The notes beneath the pieces were generated by a model. That model was not told the DNA's origin and ran no database searches. It saw only the letters and a list, made by a program, of their open reading frames with translations. DNA of 64,000 bases from Treponema berlinense. GTDB lineage: Bacteria > Spirochaetota > Spirochaetia > Treponematales > Treponemataceae. This document shows positions 52,718-61,613 of the stretch, in pieces. The DNA is taken from positions 8,457 to 72,456 of the forward strand of contig NZ_FUXC01000003.1 in NCBI RefSeq assembly GCF_900167025.1. The letters run 5' to 3'. Within the stretch, counting starts at the first letter, position 1. Every line of letters begins with the position of its first letter. Position numbers and translations under genes: made by a program.

Positions 52718-54094
52718 ATGGCAGATTTTAACGCTACTTTTCAAAAGACGCTGGACATTTTGCTTGAAGAAAAAAAATATTCTTCGGCAAAAGATATTCT
52801 TTCTACTATGGCGCCGGAAGATGTCGCTTCGGTTCTTCAGGAACTTGATGAAAAACCGGCCGCCCTGCTGTTCCGCCTTCTTCCTAAAAAAATTGCGGCG
52901 GAAGCCTTTGTTGAGATGGAAAGCGATTTTCAGGAAAAACTGATTAAGGGTTTTTCTGACAAGGAGCTTACCGCTATTCTTGACGAAATGTATGTGAACG
53001 ATGCCGCTGACATTGTTGAAGAAATGCCTGCAAACGTTGTGAACAGGATTCTTTCAAACGTGAATGCGGAGACAAGAACGGCAATAAACCAGATTCTTCA
53101 GTATCCGGAAAATTCCGCCGGTTCGATTATGACTACGGAATATGTCTCGCTGCGGCTGGGAACAACTGTAGGCCAGGCAATCAATCAAATCCGCCGGAAG
53201 GGTTCGGACAAAAAGTCTTTTTACACTTGCTATGTAACTCAAAACCGCAAGCTTCTCGGACGGCTTTCTGTAAAGGATTTGCTTCTTGCAAAAGACGACG
53301 ACCTTCTGATTGACGATTTGATGAAGACAAACGTTATTTCTGTAGACACGCACACCGACCAAGAAGAGGTTGTCCAGATATTTTCAAAATACAACTTTAT
53401 GGCTTTGCCGGTTGTTGACAAAGAGCAGAATATGGTCGGAATCATTTCTTTTGACGACGCAATTGACGTGATGGAAGACGAAACCACCGAAGACATTGAG
53501 ATTATGGCAGGTATGACTCCTTCCGACAAAACTTATCTGCGCACTTCGGCATTCAGCCTTTTTAAGCACAGAGTCGGATGGCTTTTGTTTCTGATGGTTT
53601 CCGCGACTTTTACAGGAATGATTATTACGAATTTTGAAAGCGCTTTGTCGCAGCTGGTTGTTCTTACTGCTTTTATTCCTATGCTTATGGATACCGGCGG
53701 AAATTCCGGCTCGCAGTCGTCTGTAACGATTATCCGCTCCCTTTCGCTGGGGGAACTCGGATTTTCTGACATCGGCATAATTATATGGAAAGAAATAAGA
53801 ACGGCGGTTTTGTGCGGAATAGCCCTGTCCGCTGTTTGTTTTGCAAAAGTTATGCTTGTTGACCGCCTTTTGCTTGGAAATACGGATGTCTCGGCTATGG
53901 TTGCGCTTGTTGTATGCCTTACGATGACTGTTACCGTTCTTGTCGCGAAGGTTGTGGGTTGCACGCTTCCGCTTTTTGCAAAAAAACTAGGTTTTGATCC
54001 GGCGGTCATGGCAAGTCCGCTGATTACAACAATTGCGGACACGCTTTCTCTTCTGGTTTATTTTGGAATTGCAAAATTCTTTCTTCACCTTTAA
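52718..54094 (+). CDS. mgtE: Magnesium transporter MgtE
   Basis: A 458-residue MgtE-type Mg2+ channel. The N-terminal helical domain (about 1-130, EDVASVLQELDEKPAALLFRLLP), a CBS pair (about 135-260, AGSIMTTEYVSLRLGTTVGQAI and VISVDTHTDQEEVVQIF), and a five-helix membrane domain with FIPMLMDTGGNSGSQSS that lines the pore are all present. The cytoplasmic part gates the channel by binding Mg2+. ATG at 52718 is preferred, with GGAG seven bases upstream; the ATG at 52706 would include that site. Confidence 0.95.
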   Translation: MADFNATFQKTLDILLEEKKYSSAKDILSTMAPEDVASVLQELDEKPAALLFRLLPKKIAAEAFVEMESDFQEKLIKGFSDKELTAILDEMYVNDAADIVEEMPANVVNRILSNVNAETRTAINQILQYPENSAGSIMTTEYVSLRLGTTVGQAINQIRRKGSDKKSFYTCYVTQNRKLLGRLSVKDLLLAKDDDLLIDDLMKTNVISVDTHTDQEEVVQIFSKYNFMALPVVDKEQNMVGIISFDDAIDVMEDETTEDIEIMAGMTPSDKTYLRTSAFSLFKHRVGWLLFLMVSATFTGMIITNFESALSQLVVLTAFIPMLMDTGGNSGSQSSVTIIRSLSLGELGFSDIGIIIWKEIRTAVLCGIALSAVCFAKVMLVDRLLLGNTDVSAMVALVVCLTMTVTVLVAKVVGCTLPLFAKKLGFDPAVMASPLITTIADTLSLLVYFGIAKFFLHL

Positions 54095-54112
54095 GTTTCT
54101 GACAAATTCAAA

Positions 54113-54166
54113 AAAAACACCTCCCAAAGAGAACTTTATTTGTTTAACTTTAGGAGGTGCGTTTTA
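54113..54166 (+). terminator. Terminator-like hairpin after mgtE
   Basis: CACCTCCCAAAG (54118-54129) pairs with CTTTAGGAGGTG (54148-54159) with one mismatch, A-rich before and CGTTTT after. Confidence 0.65.
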
Positions 54167-54248
54167 GAGTGTCATTTTAGTGGCGGATTTTTATTTTTTC
54201 TGCCAGATTTTTTATGACAAACTTATCAAACTGACTGAACGAGTTTTG

Positions 54249-56366
54249 TTAAATTTTGAACAGGTCGATTTCTGAACCGATTTTGTCGATAGAATCTTTT
54301 ACTTTGTGCGAAATATCTGAAAGTGATTCTTCGGCTGCACTGATTCGCTCGGCGCCTTCGCTCATATTTGACATGCTGTCTCTCATTTTTACTGTAATCT
54401 CTTTTAGGGAGTTGATTTCGTTCATGATTTTTTCGTTGCGGTCTTCCATCTGTTTTGAAGAAGAACGTACATTGTTTGTACTTTCGTTCATGTCTTTGAG
54501 CGAATTTACAATTTGTTCTGAACCAATCTGCTGTTCGTTCATTGCGCCCTTAATCTGCACAACAAGCTGATTTGTTTCATGAATTTTGTTTGAGACAAGA
54601 GCTAGTGCTTTGCCAGATTCTGTTGCTGAGGAAACAACGTTCGTAATTGAATCACGGATTTTGTCGAGCTGTTCTCCAATTGTCTTTGATTGCAGCGATG
54701 AAGTTTCTGAAAGTTTTCTGATTTCGTCTGCAACTACAGAGAATCCTTTTCCAGCTTCGCCGGCATGAGCTGCTTCGATTGCCGCATTCATTGCAAGAAG
54801 GTTTGTCTGTTCCGCAATTGATGCAATTACAGAGTTTGCTTCCTGAAGCATTTTTGACTGTCCTTCAATAGAAGTTATCTGGTCGTTTACATCTTGCTGT
54901 TTAGAAAAACCAGCCTGTGCGTTTGCCGTAAGCTCCTCGAACGAAACAGCCATTTTGTCGACAGAAGTGTTTACGCTTGCAATGTTTCCAACCATTTCTT
55001 CGACCGCCGCAGTTGCTTCGTTTACACCGCTTACCTGTTTTTCAATCATGTCGTTCAAAGCCGTAATCGAATTTGAAATTTCGGAAACTGAATCAGCTGT
55101 CTGATGTACACTGTCGTTTTGGAACGAAATTTGGTTGCGAATATTTGAAAGATTTTGAATTATGTTTGAAATTGAACTTGAAGTTTCTGTCGTAGTTTCG
55201 GACATCTGGCTTCCGGCAGAATAAAGATTTTCTTTTGAATTCTTTATTTCGCCTACGATTTGCTGCAATTTGTCGCAGAAAAAGTCGAATTGAATTACAA
55301 GGTCGCCAATTTCGTCGCGGATAAGCAGTTTTACACGTTTTGTAAGGTCTGCGTCTCCGCTTGCCATATCTTTGAGCGTATTTGTTACATTGGAAATTCG
55401 CCACATAAGCCAGCGTACAAAAAATCCGCCGATTGTAATTATGAGCGCACAAAGGATACATACTACAGGAATAACGATTGTTCCGGTTTTTGCACGGATT
55501 GCTTCGATTGAGTCAATGTTCTTTGCAATAAAGAACATTCCTGTAATTTTTCCGTCGCCCGACGTAATCGGAAAATAATATCCGTAGTATGAACGTCCGC
55601 TTATATCGACAGGCCCTGCAAATGCATTTCCGTCGTGAAGAACAGTTTCTTCAACAAAACTGTCGTCGAGTTTAGTTCCAGCCAGGGAGTTGCCGTCTGA
55701 ATCCGTTAATGTTGTAGCGGTGCGAATATCGTTTTTCAAAACAGTGCATTCAACATTGTAACTTCTTGAAATGTAATCAATTATATGATTTGTGGAAAGG
55801 TCGTATCCTGTAACGACAGTTCCAAAGATTTTTCCATTTATGTAAATTGGTTCGCTTGCGATTATTGCATAATTGAAATTTGCAACGCCCTCAATTCCGA
55901 TTGAAGGCTCTCCAGAAAGCGCGTTTGCGACTGTTCCAATGTACGAAACGTCCACACCGTCTGTAACATTTACACCACCGCCTTTTAATACCCGTCCGCG
56001 GGAATCTGTCACAAACATAAAGTCAATCTCAGAATCGTCTACAAAAGATTTTACAGCATGCTGCAGCGCATAAGAAGAATCGTATTCAATTGCATTTAGA
56101 AGTTCAGAATTGCGTGCAAAAAGTTTAGAGTAGTGAGAAAGGTCGTTTTCTCTCGAAGTTATATAAAGTTCAACCCCGTCTGCAGTGTGGTTAAGATCTT
56201 CTATTGTGTTGTCAATCATCTTGCTGTTAAAAATTCCCAGCGAGAGAATGCAGACACCGATTGAACTTATAACTACGCCTGCACCGATAAAAAGCATCAG
56301 TTTTGTAGAAATTCTCATGTTGCGTTTTGCTTTTGTGTCAAATCGGTCAAGTTCTTTTTTTGCCAT
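54249..56366 (-). CDS. Methyl-accepting chemotaxis protein with Cache-type sensor
   Basis: A 705-residue chemoreceptor: one N-terminal membrane helix (about 22-46), a ~240-residue periplasmic domain of Cache type ([28 protein letters not shown]), a second helix (about 295-318), HAMP, and a cytoplasmic signalling domain with [22 protein letters not shown] and [11 protein letters not shown]. The gene follows a TRAP-type binding protein gene by 27 bases on the same strand, so that protein may present ligand to this receptor. Confidence 0.93.
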   Translation of the reverse strand: MAKKELDRFDTKAKRNMRISTKLMLFIGAGVVISSIGVCILSLGIFNSKMIDNTIEDLNHTADGVELYITSRENDLSHYSKLFARNSELLNAIEYDSSYALQHAVKSFVDDSEIDFMFVTDSRGRVLKGGGVNVTDGVDVSYIGTVANALSGEPSIGIEGVANFNYAIIASEPIYINGKIFGTVVTGYDLSTNHIIDYISRSYNVECTVLKNDIRTATTLTDSDGNSLAGTKLDDSFVEETVLHDGNAFAGPVDISGRSYYGYYFPITSGDGKITGMFFIAKNIDSIEAIRAKTGTIVIPVVCILCALIITIGGFFVRWLMWRISNVTNTLKDMASGDADLTKRVKLLIRDEIGDLVIQFDFFCDKLQQIVGEIKNSKENLYSAGSQMSETTTETSSSISNIIQNLSNIRNQISFQNDSVHQTADSVSEISNSITALNDMIEKQVSGVNEATAAVEEMVGNIASVNTSVDKMAVSFEELTANAQAGFSKQQDVNDQITSIEGQSKMLQEANSVIASIAEQTNLLAMNAAIEAAHAGEAGKGFSVVADEIRKLSETSSLQSKTIGEQLDKIRDSITNVVSSATESGKALALVSNKIHETNQLVVQIKGAMNEQQIGSEQIVNSLKDMNESTNNVRSSSKQMEDRNEKIMNEINSLKEITVKMRDSMSNMSEGAERISAAEESLSDISHKVKDSIDKIGSEIDLFKI

Positions 56367-56393
56367 TTTTTAGCCTCTTCCTTATAAAAAATC

Positions 56394-57431
56394 CTATTGT
56401 CTTGCCATCTTAAGAAAGCGTTCCATGCCGTTCTTTTTGGCAAATTCGTCCTGAATAGGAAGGGCAATAGCTTTGAATGCTGCAGTGTCGATGTCGCTGT
56501 TTTCTACAACAACCGCTCCTTCAGCAATAGTTTTTGCTTTTGAACCAGATGCCTGTTCAAAAGTCTTTTGGCGTTCAACCTGTGTAGCATAAGAGGCGGC
56601 CTGTTCAATCCACTTTTTCTGAGCTGGAGTAAGTTTATTGAAGAAATCTCCGTTTACAAGCATAAGACGTGTTGTAAAGTCGTGTTCTGTTTCGCAGATA
56701 TATTTTCCGTTCTTTGCCTTGTGATGATTTTTAAGACTCATATTTGTGTAGTCATTTTCTGCAGAATCAACTTTTCCAGTGTTCAAAGCATCGTAAAGAA
56801 CGCCCCAGCCGACAGACGCAGGAATTGCGCCGCAGCCTTTCCAGAACTGCTGCTGAACAGGAGAGCTTCCAATACGGATTGTCATGCCTTTTAAATCTTT
56901 TGGAGAATGAATTGGTTTTTTACCATAATAGTTTCTTACGCCGGCAGACCAGTAACCCAAAATCTGGATTTTTCCGTTTGTTTTCTGGTTTACGATTCCT
57001 GCAAGTTCAGAACCGAACGGACCGTCAAGAACTTTTCCCCAATGTGCAAAATTGTTAAAAAGATAGTTGAGCGAGAAAATATCAACTTCTGCAACGCCAA
57101 GACTTGTAAGGTATCCTGGAGAAATTACTACGATGTTTGCTTCTCCACTCTGGAGCTTTTTAAAAAGTTCTCCTTCGTCTTCGCTCATAGTTCCGTTGTA
57201 AAGAGTTGCAGTTGCTCCTCCTCCAGAAACCTGTTCGAGTTTGTCCTTAAAAGCTTTTGCGCCAAAAGTGTAAGGATTGTCAGAAGCAGTCTGGTTGTGG
57301 GCCAGCGAAACTGTAATTTCAAGTGAACGTGATTCTGCTTTTTTAGAAGCAGCGCTTTTTGTTCTTGCAGAATCTCTTGAGATTACTTTTCCAGCCTTTG
57401 CGGCGTATGTTGAAAATGTTGCCGAAAGCAT
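56394..57431 (-). CDS. TRAP-type (DctP) substrate-binding protein, signal peptide out of frame
   Basis: A 345-residue DctP-family binding protein: VSLAHNQTASDNPYTFGAKAFKDKLE, VISPGYLTSLGVAEVDIFSLNYLF, RIGSSPVQQQFWKGCGAIPASVGW, and VDSAENDYTNM. Normally a signal peptide precedes it. The visible frame starts at ATG 57431 (MLSATFSTYAA), in the middle of a signal sequence. The better start, ATG 57469 with GGGAG upstream, gives MKK and then a stop, because the A run has seven A; eight would give MKKNLKSVLAVALMLSATFSTYAA. So it may be slippage-switched, mutated or misread. No DctQ/DctM genes adjoin; the neighbour is an MCP. Confidence 0.85.
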   Translation of the reverse strand: MLSATFSTYAAKAGKVISRDSARTKSAASKKAESRSLEITVSLAHNQTASDNPYTFGAKAFKDKLEQVSGGGATATLYNGTMSEDEGELFKKLQSGEANIVVISPGYLTSLGVAEVDIFSLNYLFNNFAHWGKVLDGPFGSELAGIVNQKTNGKIQILGYWSAGVRNYYGKKPIHSPKDLKGMTIRIGSSPVQQQFWKGCGAIPASVGWGVLYDALNTGKVDSAENDYTNMSLKNHHKAKNGKYICETEHDFTTRLMLVNGDFFNKLTPAQKKWIEQAASYATQVERQKTFEQASGSKAKTIAEGAVVVENSDIDTAAFKAIALPIQDEFAKKNGMERFLKMARQ

Positions 57432-57685
57432 GAGCGCTACAGCAAGAACCGATTTTAAATTTTTTTCATTAAAAAACTCCCTTTAAAAACTCTGTATTAG
57501 CAGTGAGTCAAGAATTGCGAAAAACACAGTTTGTGAAGGCAACGCTTGAACGAACTGTAATTATAAAATTTTGCACTTTTTTAATACAAATATAATAATT
57601 TATAAAAAAAACTCTGTCAAAAAAATCAAATTTTGCTCAAAAAATTATAAAAAATGACAAAAATAATTCAAAAACCTACAGATTG

Positions 57686-57715
57686 TTGACCTGTTTTTTA
57701 TTTTTTTTGTAAAAT
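57686..57715 (+). promoter_or_regulatory. Promoter of the small gene at 57753
   Basis: TTGACC (57686-57691), 18 bp, TAAAAT (57710-57715). Transcription would begin about 25 bases before the GTGGAGGAAC ribosome site of the next gene. Confidence 0.45.
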
Positions 57716-57752
57716 ACGACAGTTTAATTTGAAAAAAGTGGAGGAACCATCT

Positions 57753-57938
57753 ATGAAAGACGTAACAGAAGCCTTTGACGATTATTGGAAGACTCATTTT
57801 GAAAACCTTGTTCTTCCTATAAATCAAAAAAGCGAGATGAAAAAAATTGCTTTTCACGCATACAAAGAAGGTTATAAAAGCTTTGAACGTGAACATCTGA
57901 CCGAAAAATCAGAAAACGGCGATACAGTTTCCGCTTAA
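57753..57938 (+). CDS. Small hypothetical protein
   Basis: A 61-residue charged, helical protein (DVTEAFDDYWKTHFENLVLP, MKKIAFHAYKEGYKSFEREHL) with no membrane or metal motif. GGAGG lies before the ATG at 57753; an earlier TTG would include that site and is rejected. A family of small spirochete proteins with FxxYWxxHF-like patterns may exist, but no function is known. A dispersed inverted repeat follows. Confidence 0.65.
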   Translation: MKDVTEAFDDYWKTHFENLVLPINQKSEMKKIAFHAYKEGYKSFEREHLTEKSENGDTVSA

Positions 57939-57962
57939 TTTTTATCTGGACGAAATTTTTTT

Positions 57963-58113
57963 GTCTAACCGGCTGCTTTGGGTTTGCTCGCGCGCATTGC
58001 GGCTGTCAATTTTTGTGTCTGCGAACATATTTTCTGCAAAAAAAACATCAACAGTTTGATATTCATTTTTGACAGCCGCAACTAAAGCCCGTCGCATCCG
58101 GCGTAAGTTAGAC
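57963..58113. repeat. Nested inverted repeat, family B copy 3
   Basis: Outer arms GTCTAAC (57963-57969) and GTTAGAC (58107-58113); inner perfect 13-bp arms TTGCGGCTGTCAA (57997-58009) and TTGACAGCCGCAA (58069-58081) around a 59-base AT-rich core. The ends (TAACCGG, AGCCCG) resemble the blocks at 30849 and 32487. It may be a non-autonomous mobile repeat. It also sits between convergent genes. Confidence 0.6.
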
Positions 58114-58121
58114 TTAAAAAG

Positions 58122-59504
58122 TTAAATTTCAGGTTTTTCAGTTTTTTTAATTTTTATAAAAATCCACACACCGAGGATTACAGCAAGCATTCCGCTCAAA
58201 AAGTTGCTTATTCCCATTACAATTCCGGCAGATTCGCTTCCATAATTTGTAAATTTCTGAAGGGCAATCAAAACTGGCACACGGAATACAAAAATTCGGC
58301 AGAAATTCATAAAAAGCGTGATTTTTGTTTTTCCAAAACCGTACATGAGCGACAGAACCGAAGCGTTTATTCCAAGAGGAATTGCGCCCCAGGCTTCCCA
58401 ACTGTAAATTCCTTTTATCATTTCCTGAAATTCCGGATTGTCTCCTGCAAAAAATTTCGAAATCTGTTCAAGGCACAAAAGGGAAATGCTCATCAAAACA
58501 ACTCCAATGATAAGGTTGCAGATAAGTTCGCACCAAAAGGCTTTGAGTGTCCTGCTGAATTTTTTTGCTCCGCGGTTTTGGCTTATTACTGCGCTTCCGC
58601 CTTCCTGAAAGCCATTTTGAGGCATAGTCGTAATTCCGCCGATGTTGTTGGAAATTCCGAGGGCGCCGACTGTCTGAGGTCCATAAACCGTGCACATGGA
58701 ATTTACGATTACTTTTCCCATTGCAAAAGCCGCTTTTTCGATTATTACAGGAATTGAAAGTTTGAGCATTGGATTTACAATTTCGCTCTTAAACGAAACC
58801 GCCTTTGACGAAAAACTAAAAAGATTGTCTTTTTTTGTCATTACGACAATTGCCGTAAAAAGAACAGTCAGCTGCGAAATCAAGGTTGCAACTGCAATCG
58901 CCGTAATTCCAAGATGAAAAATGTATACGAATATTGCCGTCAATGCGAGTTTTGAAGCGACAATTCCCATATTCATATAAAGAATTCTTTTTGAATTTCC
59001 GCGCGCGCGTTCAATCGAAATGTATATGTTGTTAAAAAATGTTATTACAAGCGCAAGAATTTCGATTCTAAAGTAAGTGCTTCCTATCGAGATAAATTCT
59101 TCAGGAGTTTTCATAAAACGCAAAAATGCAGAAGCTGTCGGCAAAAGAAAGAGCAAAAGCGCGCTGCCCAAAATTGCGCACATTGCAACCATTGTGGAAA
59201 CTCTCTTGCTTACGAGTTCCCAGTCTCCGGCACCGTACGCTTCGCTTACTTTTATGCTCGCACCGACAGCAAGACCGCTTCCAAGTGCGGAAAGCATAAT
59301 CTGAATCTGGCCAATGTACGCAACCGAAGAAACGGCCGTTGCAGAAATGTGTGCGGCCATCATCGTGTCGAAAACTTTAAAAATTTGTGTAAGGCTCTGG
59401 TACAGGGCGAGCGGAATGCAGACATAAAGAATTACATGAAACATATTTCCGTTCAGAGAAAAATCACGAAATTTTTCGTCTTTTTTTGAAAGTTGAACAC
59501 TCAT
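58122..59504 (-). CDS. MATE-family efflux transporter
   Basis: A 460-residue MATE antiporter with 12 predicted hydrophobic segments in two similar halves. Typical stretches: LALYQSLTQIFKVFDTMMAAHIS, GSGLAVGASIKVSEAYGAGD, and in the second half GALGISNNIGGITTMPQNGFQEGGSAVISQNRGA. Such proteins export drugs or organic cations using Na+ or H+. The divergent AraC regulator at 59653 may control it. Confidence 0.93.
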   Translation of the reverse strand: MSVQLSKKDEKFRDFSLNGNMFHVILYVCIPLALYQSLTQIFKVFDTMMAAHISATAVSSVAYIGQIQIMLSALGSGLAVGASIKVSEAYGAGDWELVSKRVSTMVAMCAILGSALLLFLLPTASAFLRFMKTPEEFISIGSTYFRIEILALVITFFNNIYISIERARGNSKRILYMNMGIVASKLALTAIFVYIFHLGITAIAVATLISQLTVLFTAIVVMTKKDNLFSFSSKAVSFKSEIVNPMLKLSIPVIIEKAAFAMGKVIVNSMCTVYGPQTVGALGISNNIGGITTMPQNGFQEGGSAVISQNRGAKKFSRTLKAFWCELICNLIIGVVLMSISLLCLEQISKFFAGDNPEFQEMIKGIYSWEAWGAIPLGINASVLSLMYGFGKTKITLFMNFCRIFVFRVPVLIALQKFTNYGSESAGIVMGISNFLSGMLAVILGVWIFIKIKKTEKPEI

Positions 59505-59652
59505 TTTTTTTCGTCCTTGTTATTTTATTGTTAAGATTTTTTAACACAACCTTAATAAATTATATGCCAAAATAAAATGTAAAAAAGCGTGATTTTTATG
59601 AAAAAATGCATTAAACTACAGAAAATTTATGATTATCAAAAAACGGTAAAAA

Positions 59653-60516
59653 ATGAACCAGAAAGTATTTGACAATGCACGAAACGGATTTTATCGCGAC
59701 ACCGTAAAGGATTTTGACATAGTTTTTAAGGATAAAGAAGTTTCTATGGGAAGCAGTCATTATCATCCTTATTTTGAAATTTGCTGCGTAAAAAAAGGGC
59801 AGTGCAGAATTTTTGTTGACCACAATCTTTTTTTTGTGAATGAAGGCGAAATTGTAATTCTGCCTCCGTCAACCTTGCACAGAAATCAATACGAAAAAGA
59901 AATGCCGGCGGAAAGAGTCAATTTGAGTTTTACCCGGGAATTTGTTGAACCTTTTTTGCGTCCTCTTATGCCGAATTTTTTAGAAAAAACTCTGGTTTTG
60001 GGAAAGATGAGTTTTTCCGGAAAAGAAAGAAGAGAATTTTTTTATGTTTTGGATTTGCTTTTAAAAGAAAAAGAAAGGAACGATTTTTACAGCGGACTGA
60101 ATATTCACGGACTGATTCTCACTCTTTTTGCCATGATTGGACGCAACGGAAATAATATAAAAAACGAAGAGCTTATCGACCAGACGACGGCTGCGGTTCA
60201 GGAATCGGCAAAATTTATTTTTGAAAACTACGCTCAAAAAATTACGCTTGACGAAGCTGCTGGAATTGCAGGAATGTGCAGTACATATTTTTCGAGAAAA
60301 TTTATAGAAGTGACAGGTTATGGTTTTAAGGAATATCTGACAAACGTGCGCATAAAACGGAGCCAGGAAATGCTTACAACCGGAAAACTGACCGTAACGC
60401 AGATTGCTTTTGCCTGTGGCTTTACCGACGCGAATTATTTTGGCGATGCGTTTAGAAAATGCACCGGCTGCTCTCCAAGAGAATTCCGAAAAAAATACAA
60501 TTTGGCGAAAAAATAA
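59653..60516 (+). CDS. AraC-family regulator with cupin domain
   Basis: A 287-residue regulator. The N-terminal half is a cupin (SSHYHPYFEICCVKKGQCRIFVD and EGEIVILPPSTLHRNQYE), the C-terminal ~100 residues two HTH motifs (ITLDEAAGIAGMCSTYFSRKFIEVTGYGFKEYL and VTQIAFACGFTDANYFGDAFRKCTGCSPREFRK). It probably senses a small molecule, often a sugar, and activates nearby genes. It is divergent from the MATE pump across a 148-base gap. Confidence 0.9.
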   Translation: MNQKVFDNARNGFYRDTVKDFDIVFKDKEVSMGSSHYHPYFEICCVKKGQCRIFVDHNLFFVNEGEIVILPPSTLHRNQYEKEMPAERVNLSFTREFVEPFLRPLMPNFLEKTLVLGKMSFSGKERREFFYVLDLLLKEKERNDFYSGLNIHGLILTLFAMIGRNGNNIKNEELIDQTTAAVQESAKFIFENYAQKITLDEAAGIAGMCSTYFSRKFIEVTGYGFKEYLTNVRIKRSQEMLTTGKLTVTQIAFACGFTDANYFGDAFRKCTGCSPREFRKKYNLAKK

Positions 60517-60549
60517 AAAAGAAAAAACAGGTTTTTTATAACAGTTTTT

Positions 60550-60790
60550 TATTTTACGAGCCTGGAATACCGTGTTAGTATTAAATCGTGGTCAGGAAAG
60601 AGATGAGGACTTAGCACCGGCTACACGTAGAGGAGACGCTTATGCTGCCGACAAAAATATCAGACCTTTTAGAGGTCAAAAACTAGACTTAATCTACCTG
60701 CAGTTACGCAGGAACTGAATATTGTGCCAGCAAACAAAATGTGTTTTGTATGGCGTGTATACATACCGGGATGAGCTCCCGGTTTTTTGT
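60550..60790 (+). ncRNA. Candidate structured RNA with intrinsic terminator
   Basis: About 240 bases that hold no plausible ORF but several hairpins in a row: AATAC...GTATT (60566-60582), GACCT...AGGTC (60663-60677), CCTGC...GCAGG (60697-60712), GTATG...CATAC (about 60748-60765) and a final terminator ACCGGG...CCCGGT followed by TTTTTTG (60765-60788). GC content is higher than in the flanks. It does not match tmRNA, RNase P, SRP or common riboswitch cores that I recall. 6S RNA or a lineage-specific RNA are options. No clear promoter was found. Confidence 0.5.
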
Positions 60791-60874
60791 TTTAAACTGT
60801 GTTTTTGTTTATTTTTTGTAAAAGAAATCCGCAATTTGTGTTTTTGAAAGAAAAATGTTTATGAACAAAAAAAA

Positions 60875-60974
60875 CTTAGCCCCGGCTGTAGCAACGAAGT
60901 TGAGGCGGATGCTGAGCTTTGCGAAGCTGTCGCCTCAATGGAGCAAAGGCGGAATTGCGAAAGACGGGTTTGAC
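60875..60974 (+). repeat. Dispersed intergenic repeat, family B copy 4
   Basis: GC-rich block beginning CTTAGCCCCGGC and ending GACGGGTTTGAC, the reverse orientation of the copy at 30849. TTGAGGCG (60900-60907) pairs with CGCCTCAA (60931-60938), with GAGCTTTGCGAAGC inside. The 552-base gap 60517-61068 contains this block and the candidate RNA only. Confidence 0.55.
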
Positions 60975-61068
60975 GAAAAATTGTGCTCCAGAATAGTTCA
61001 TCTTTAAATAAGATTTTATATGCAAGTTTGGCGTTGTTTATGTTATTATAAGTTTTGAGGTAAGAATT

Positions 61069-61335
61069 ATGTTTGATGATGATATTTATACTACTGACGA
61101 CGATGATTTGGACGATTTTGATTACTACGTTTCTTACATCAAGGCTTTGGAAGAAGAACTGGTAAGCAAAGGCGACATTGTGCGTGAACTTATGGATGAA
61201 TTTGACATTGAAAAAGATGAAGCTGTAAAAATTCTGAAAAAGTATTTGCGCGAAAAGTCTGACGACGATGAAGAAGATGAAGAAGATGACATTGTTGAAG
61301 ACGATGATTACAGTGACGGAAACAGGGAAAATTAA
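61069..61335 (+). CDS. Small acidic hypothetical protein
   Basis: An 88-residue very acidic protein. Asp/Glu runs at both ends (FDDDIYTTDDDDLDDFDYY and DDDEEDEEDDIVEDDD) flank a helical core (IKALEEELVSKGDIVRELMDEFDIEKDEAVKILKKYL) that might be a small helix-turn-helix. GAGGTAAG precedes the ATG. Such tails may buffer cations or bind basic proteins; no function can be given. It comes before the glycine riboswitch. Confidence 0.7.
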   Translation: MFDDDIYTTDDDDLDDFDYYVSYIKALEEELVSKGDIVRELMDEFDIEKDEAVKILKKYLREKSDDDEEDEEDDIVEDDDYSDGNREN

Positions 61336-61394
61336 TCGTTAAAACAAAATATAAAAGCTCTTGTAAAAAATTTGCCATATCGGTAATCTTATAA

Positions 61395-61566
61395 ATGAAG
61401 GCGGGTGCGTTGTACCTAAGCCATCTCTCTGGAGAGTCCTTGTAATGTGGCAAGGCGCCGAAGGGTTAAGGTTATAAGAACCGATATCTCAGGCAAACGG
61501 ACGGAGCTTAAAAAAGTTCTACTCACTCTAGAGAGCCTGCCCGATGAGACAGGCTCTATTTTTTTT
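61395..61566 (+). promoter_or_regulatory. Glycine riboswitch (single aptamer) with terminator
   Basis: Conserved gcvT-type core: GGAGAG (61431-61436), GCGCCGAAGGG (61455-61465), TCTCAGGCAAA (61488-61498) and GGAC (61500-61503). A terminator follows: AGAGCCTG (61532-61539), loop, CAGGCTCT (61550-61557), ATTTTTTTT. The symporter gene starts 48 bases on. Only one aptamer is visible. By analogy with other terminators of this class, ligand binding likely controls read-through; the direction (on or off) is not fixed by eye. Confidence 0.85.
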
Positions 61567-61613
61567 CTCTGCGTAAGTTTTTGCAGGGATTTTTTATTCA
61601 CAAGGAGAACACT

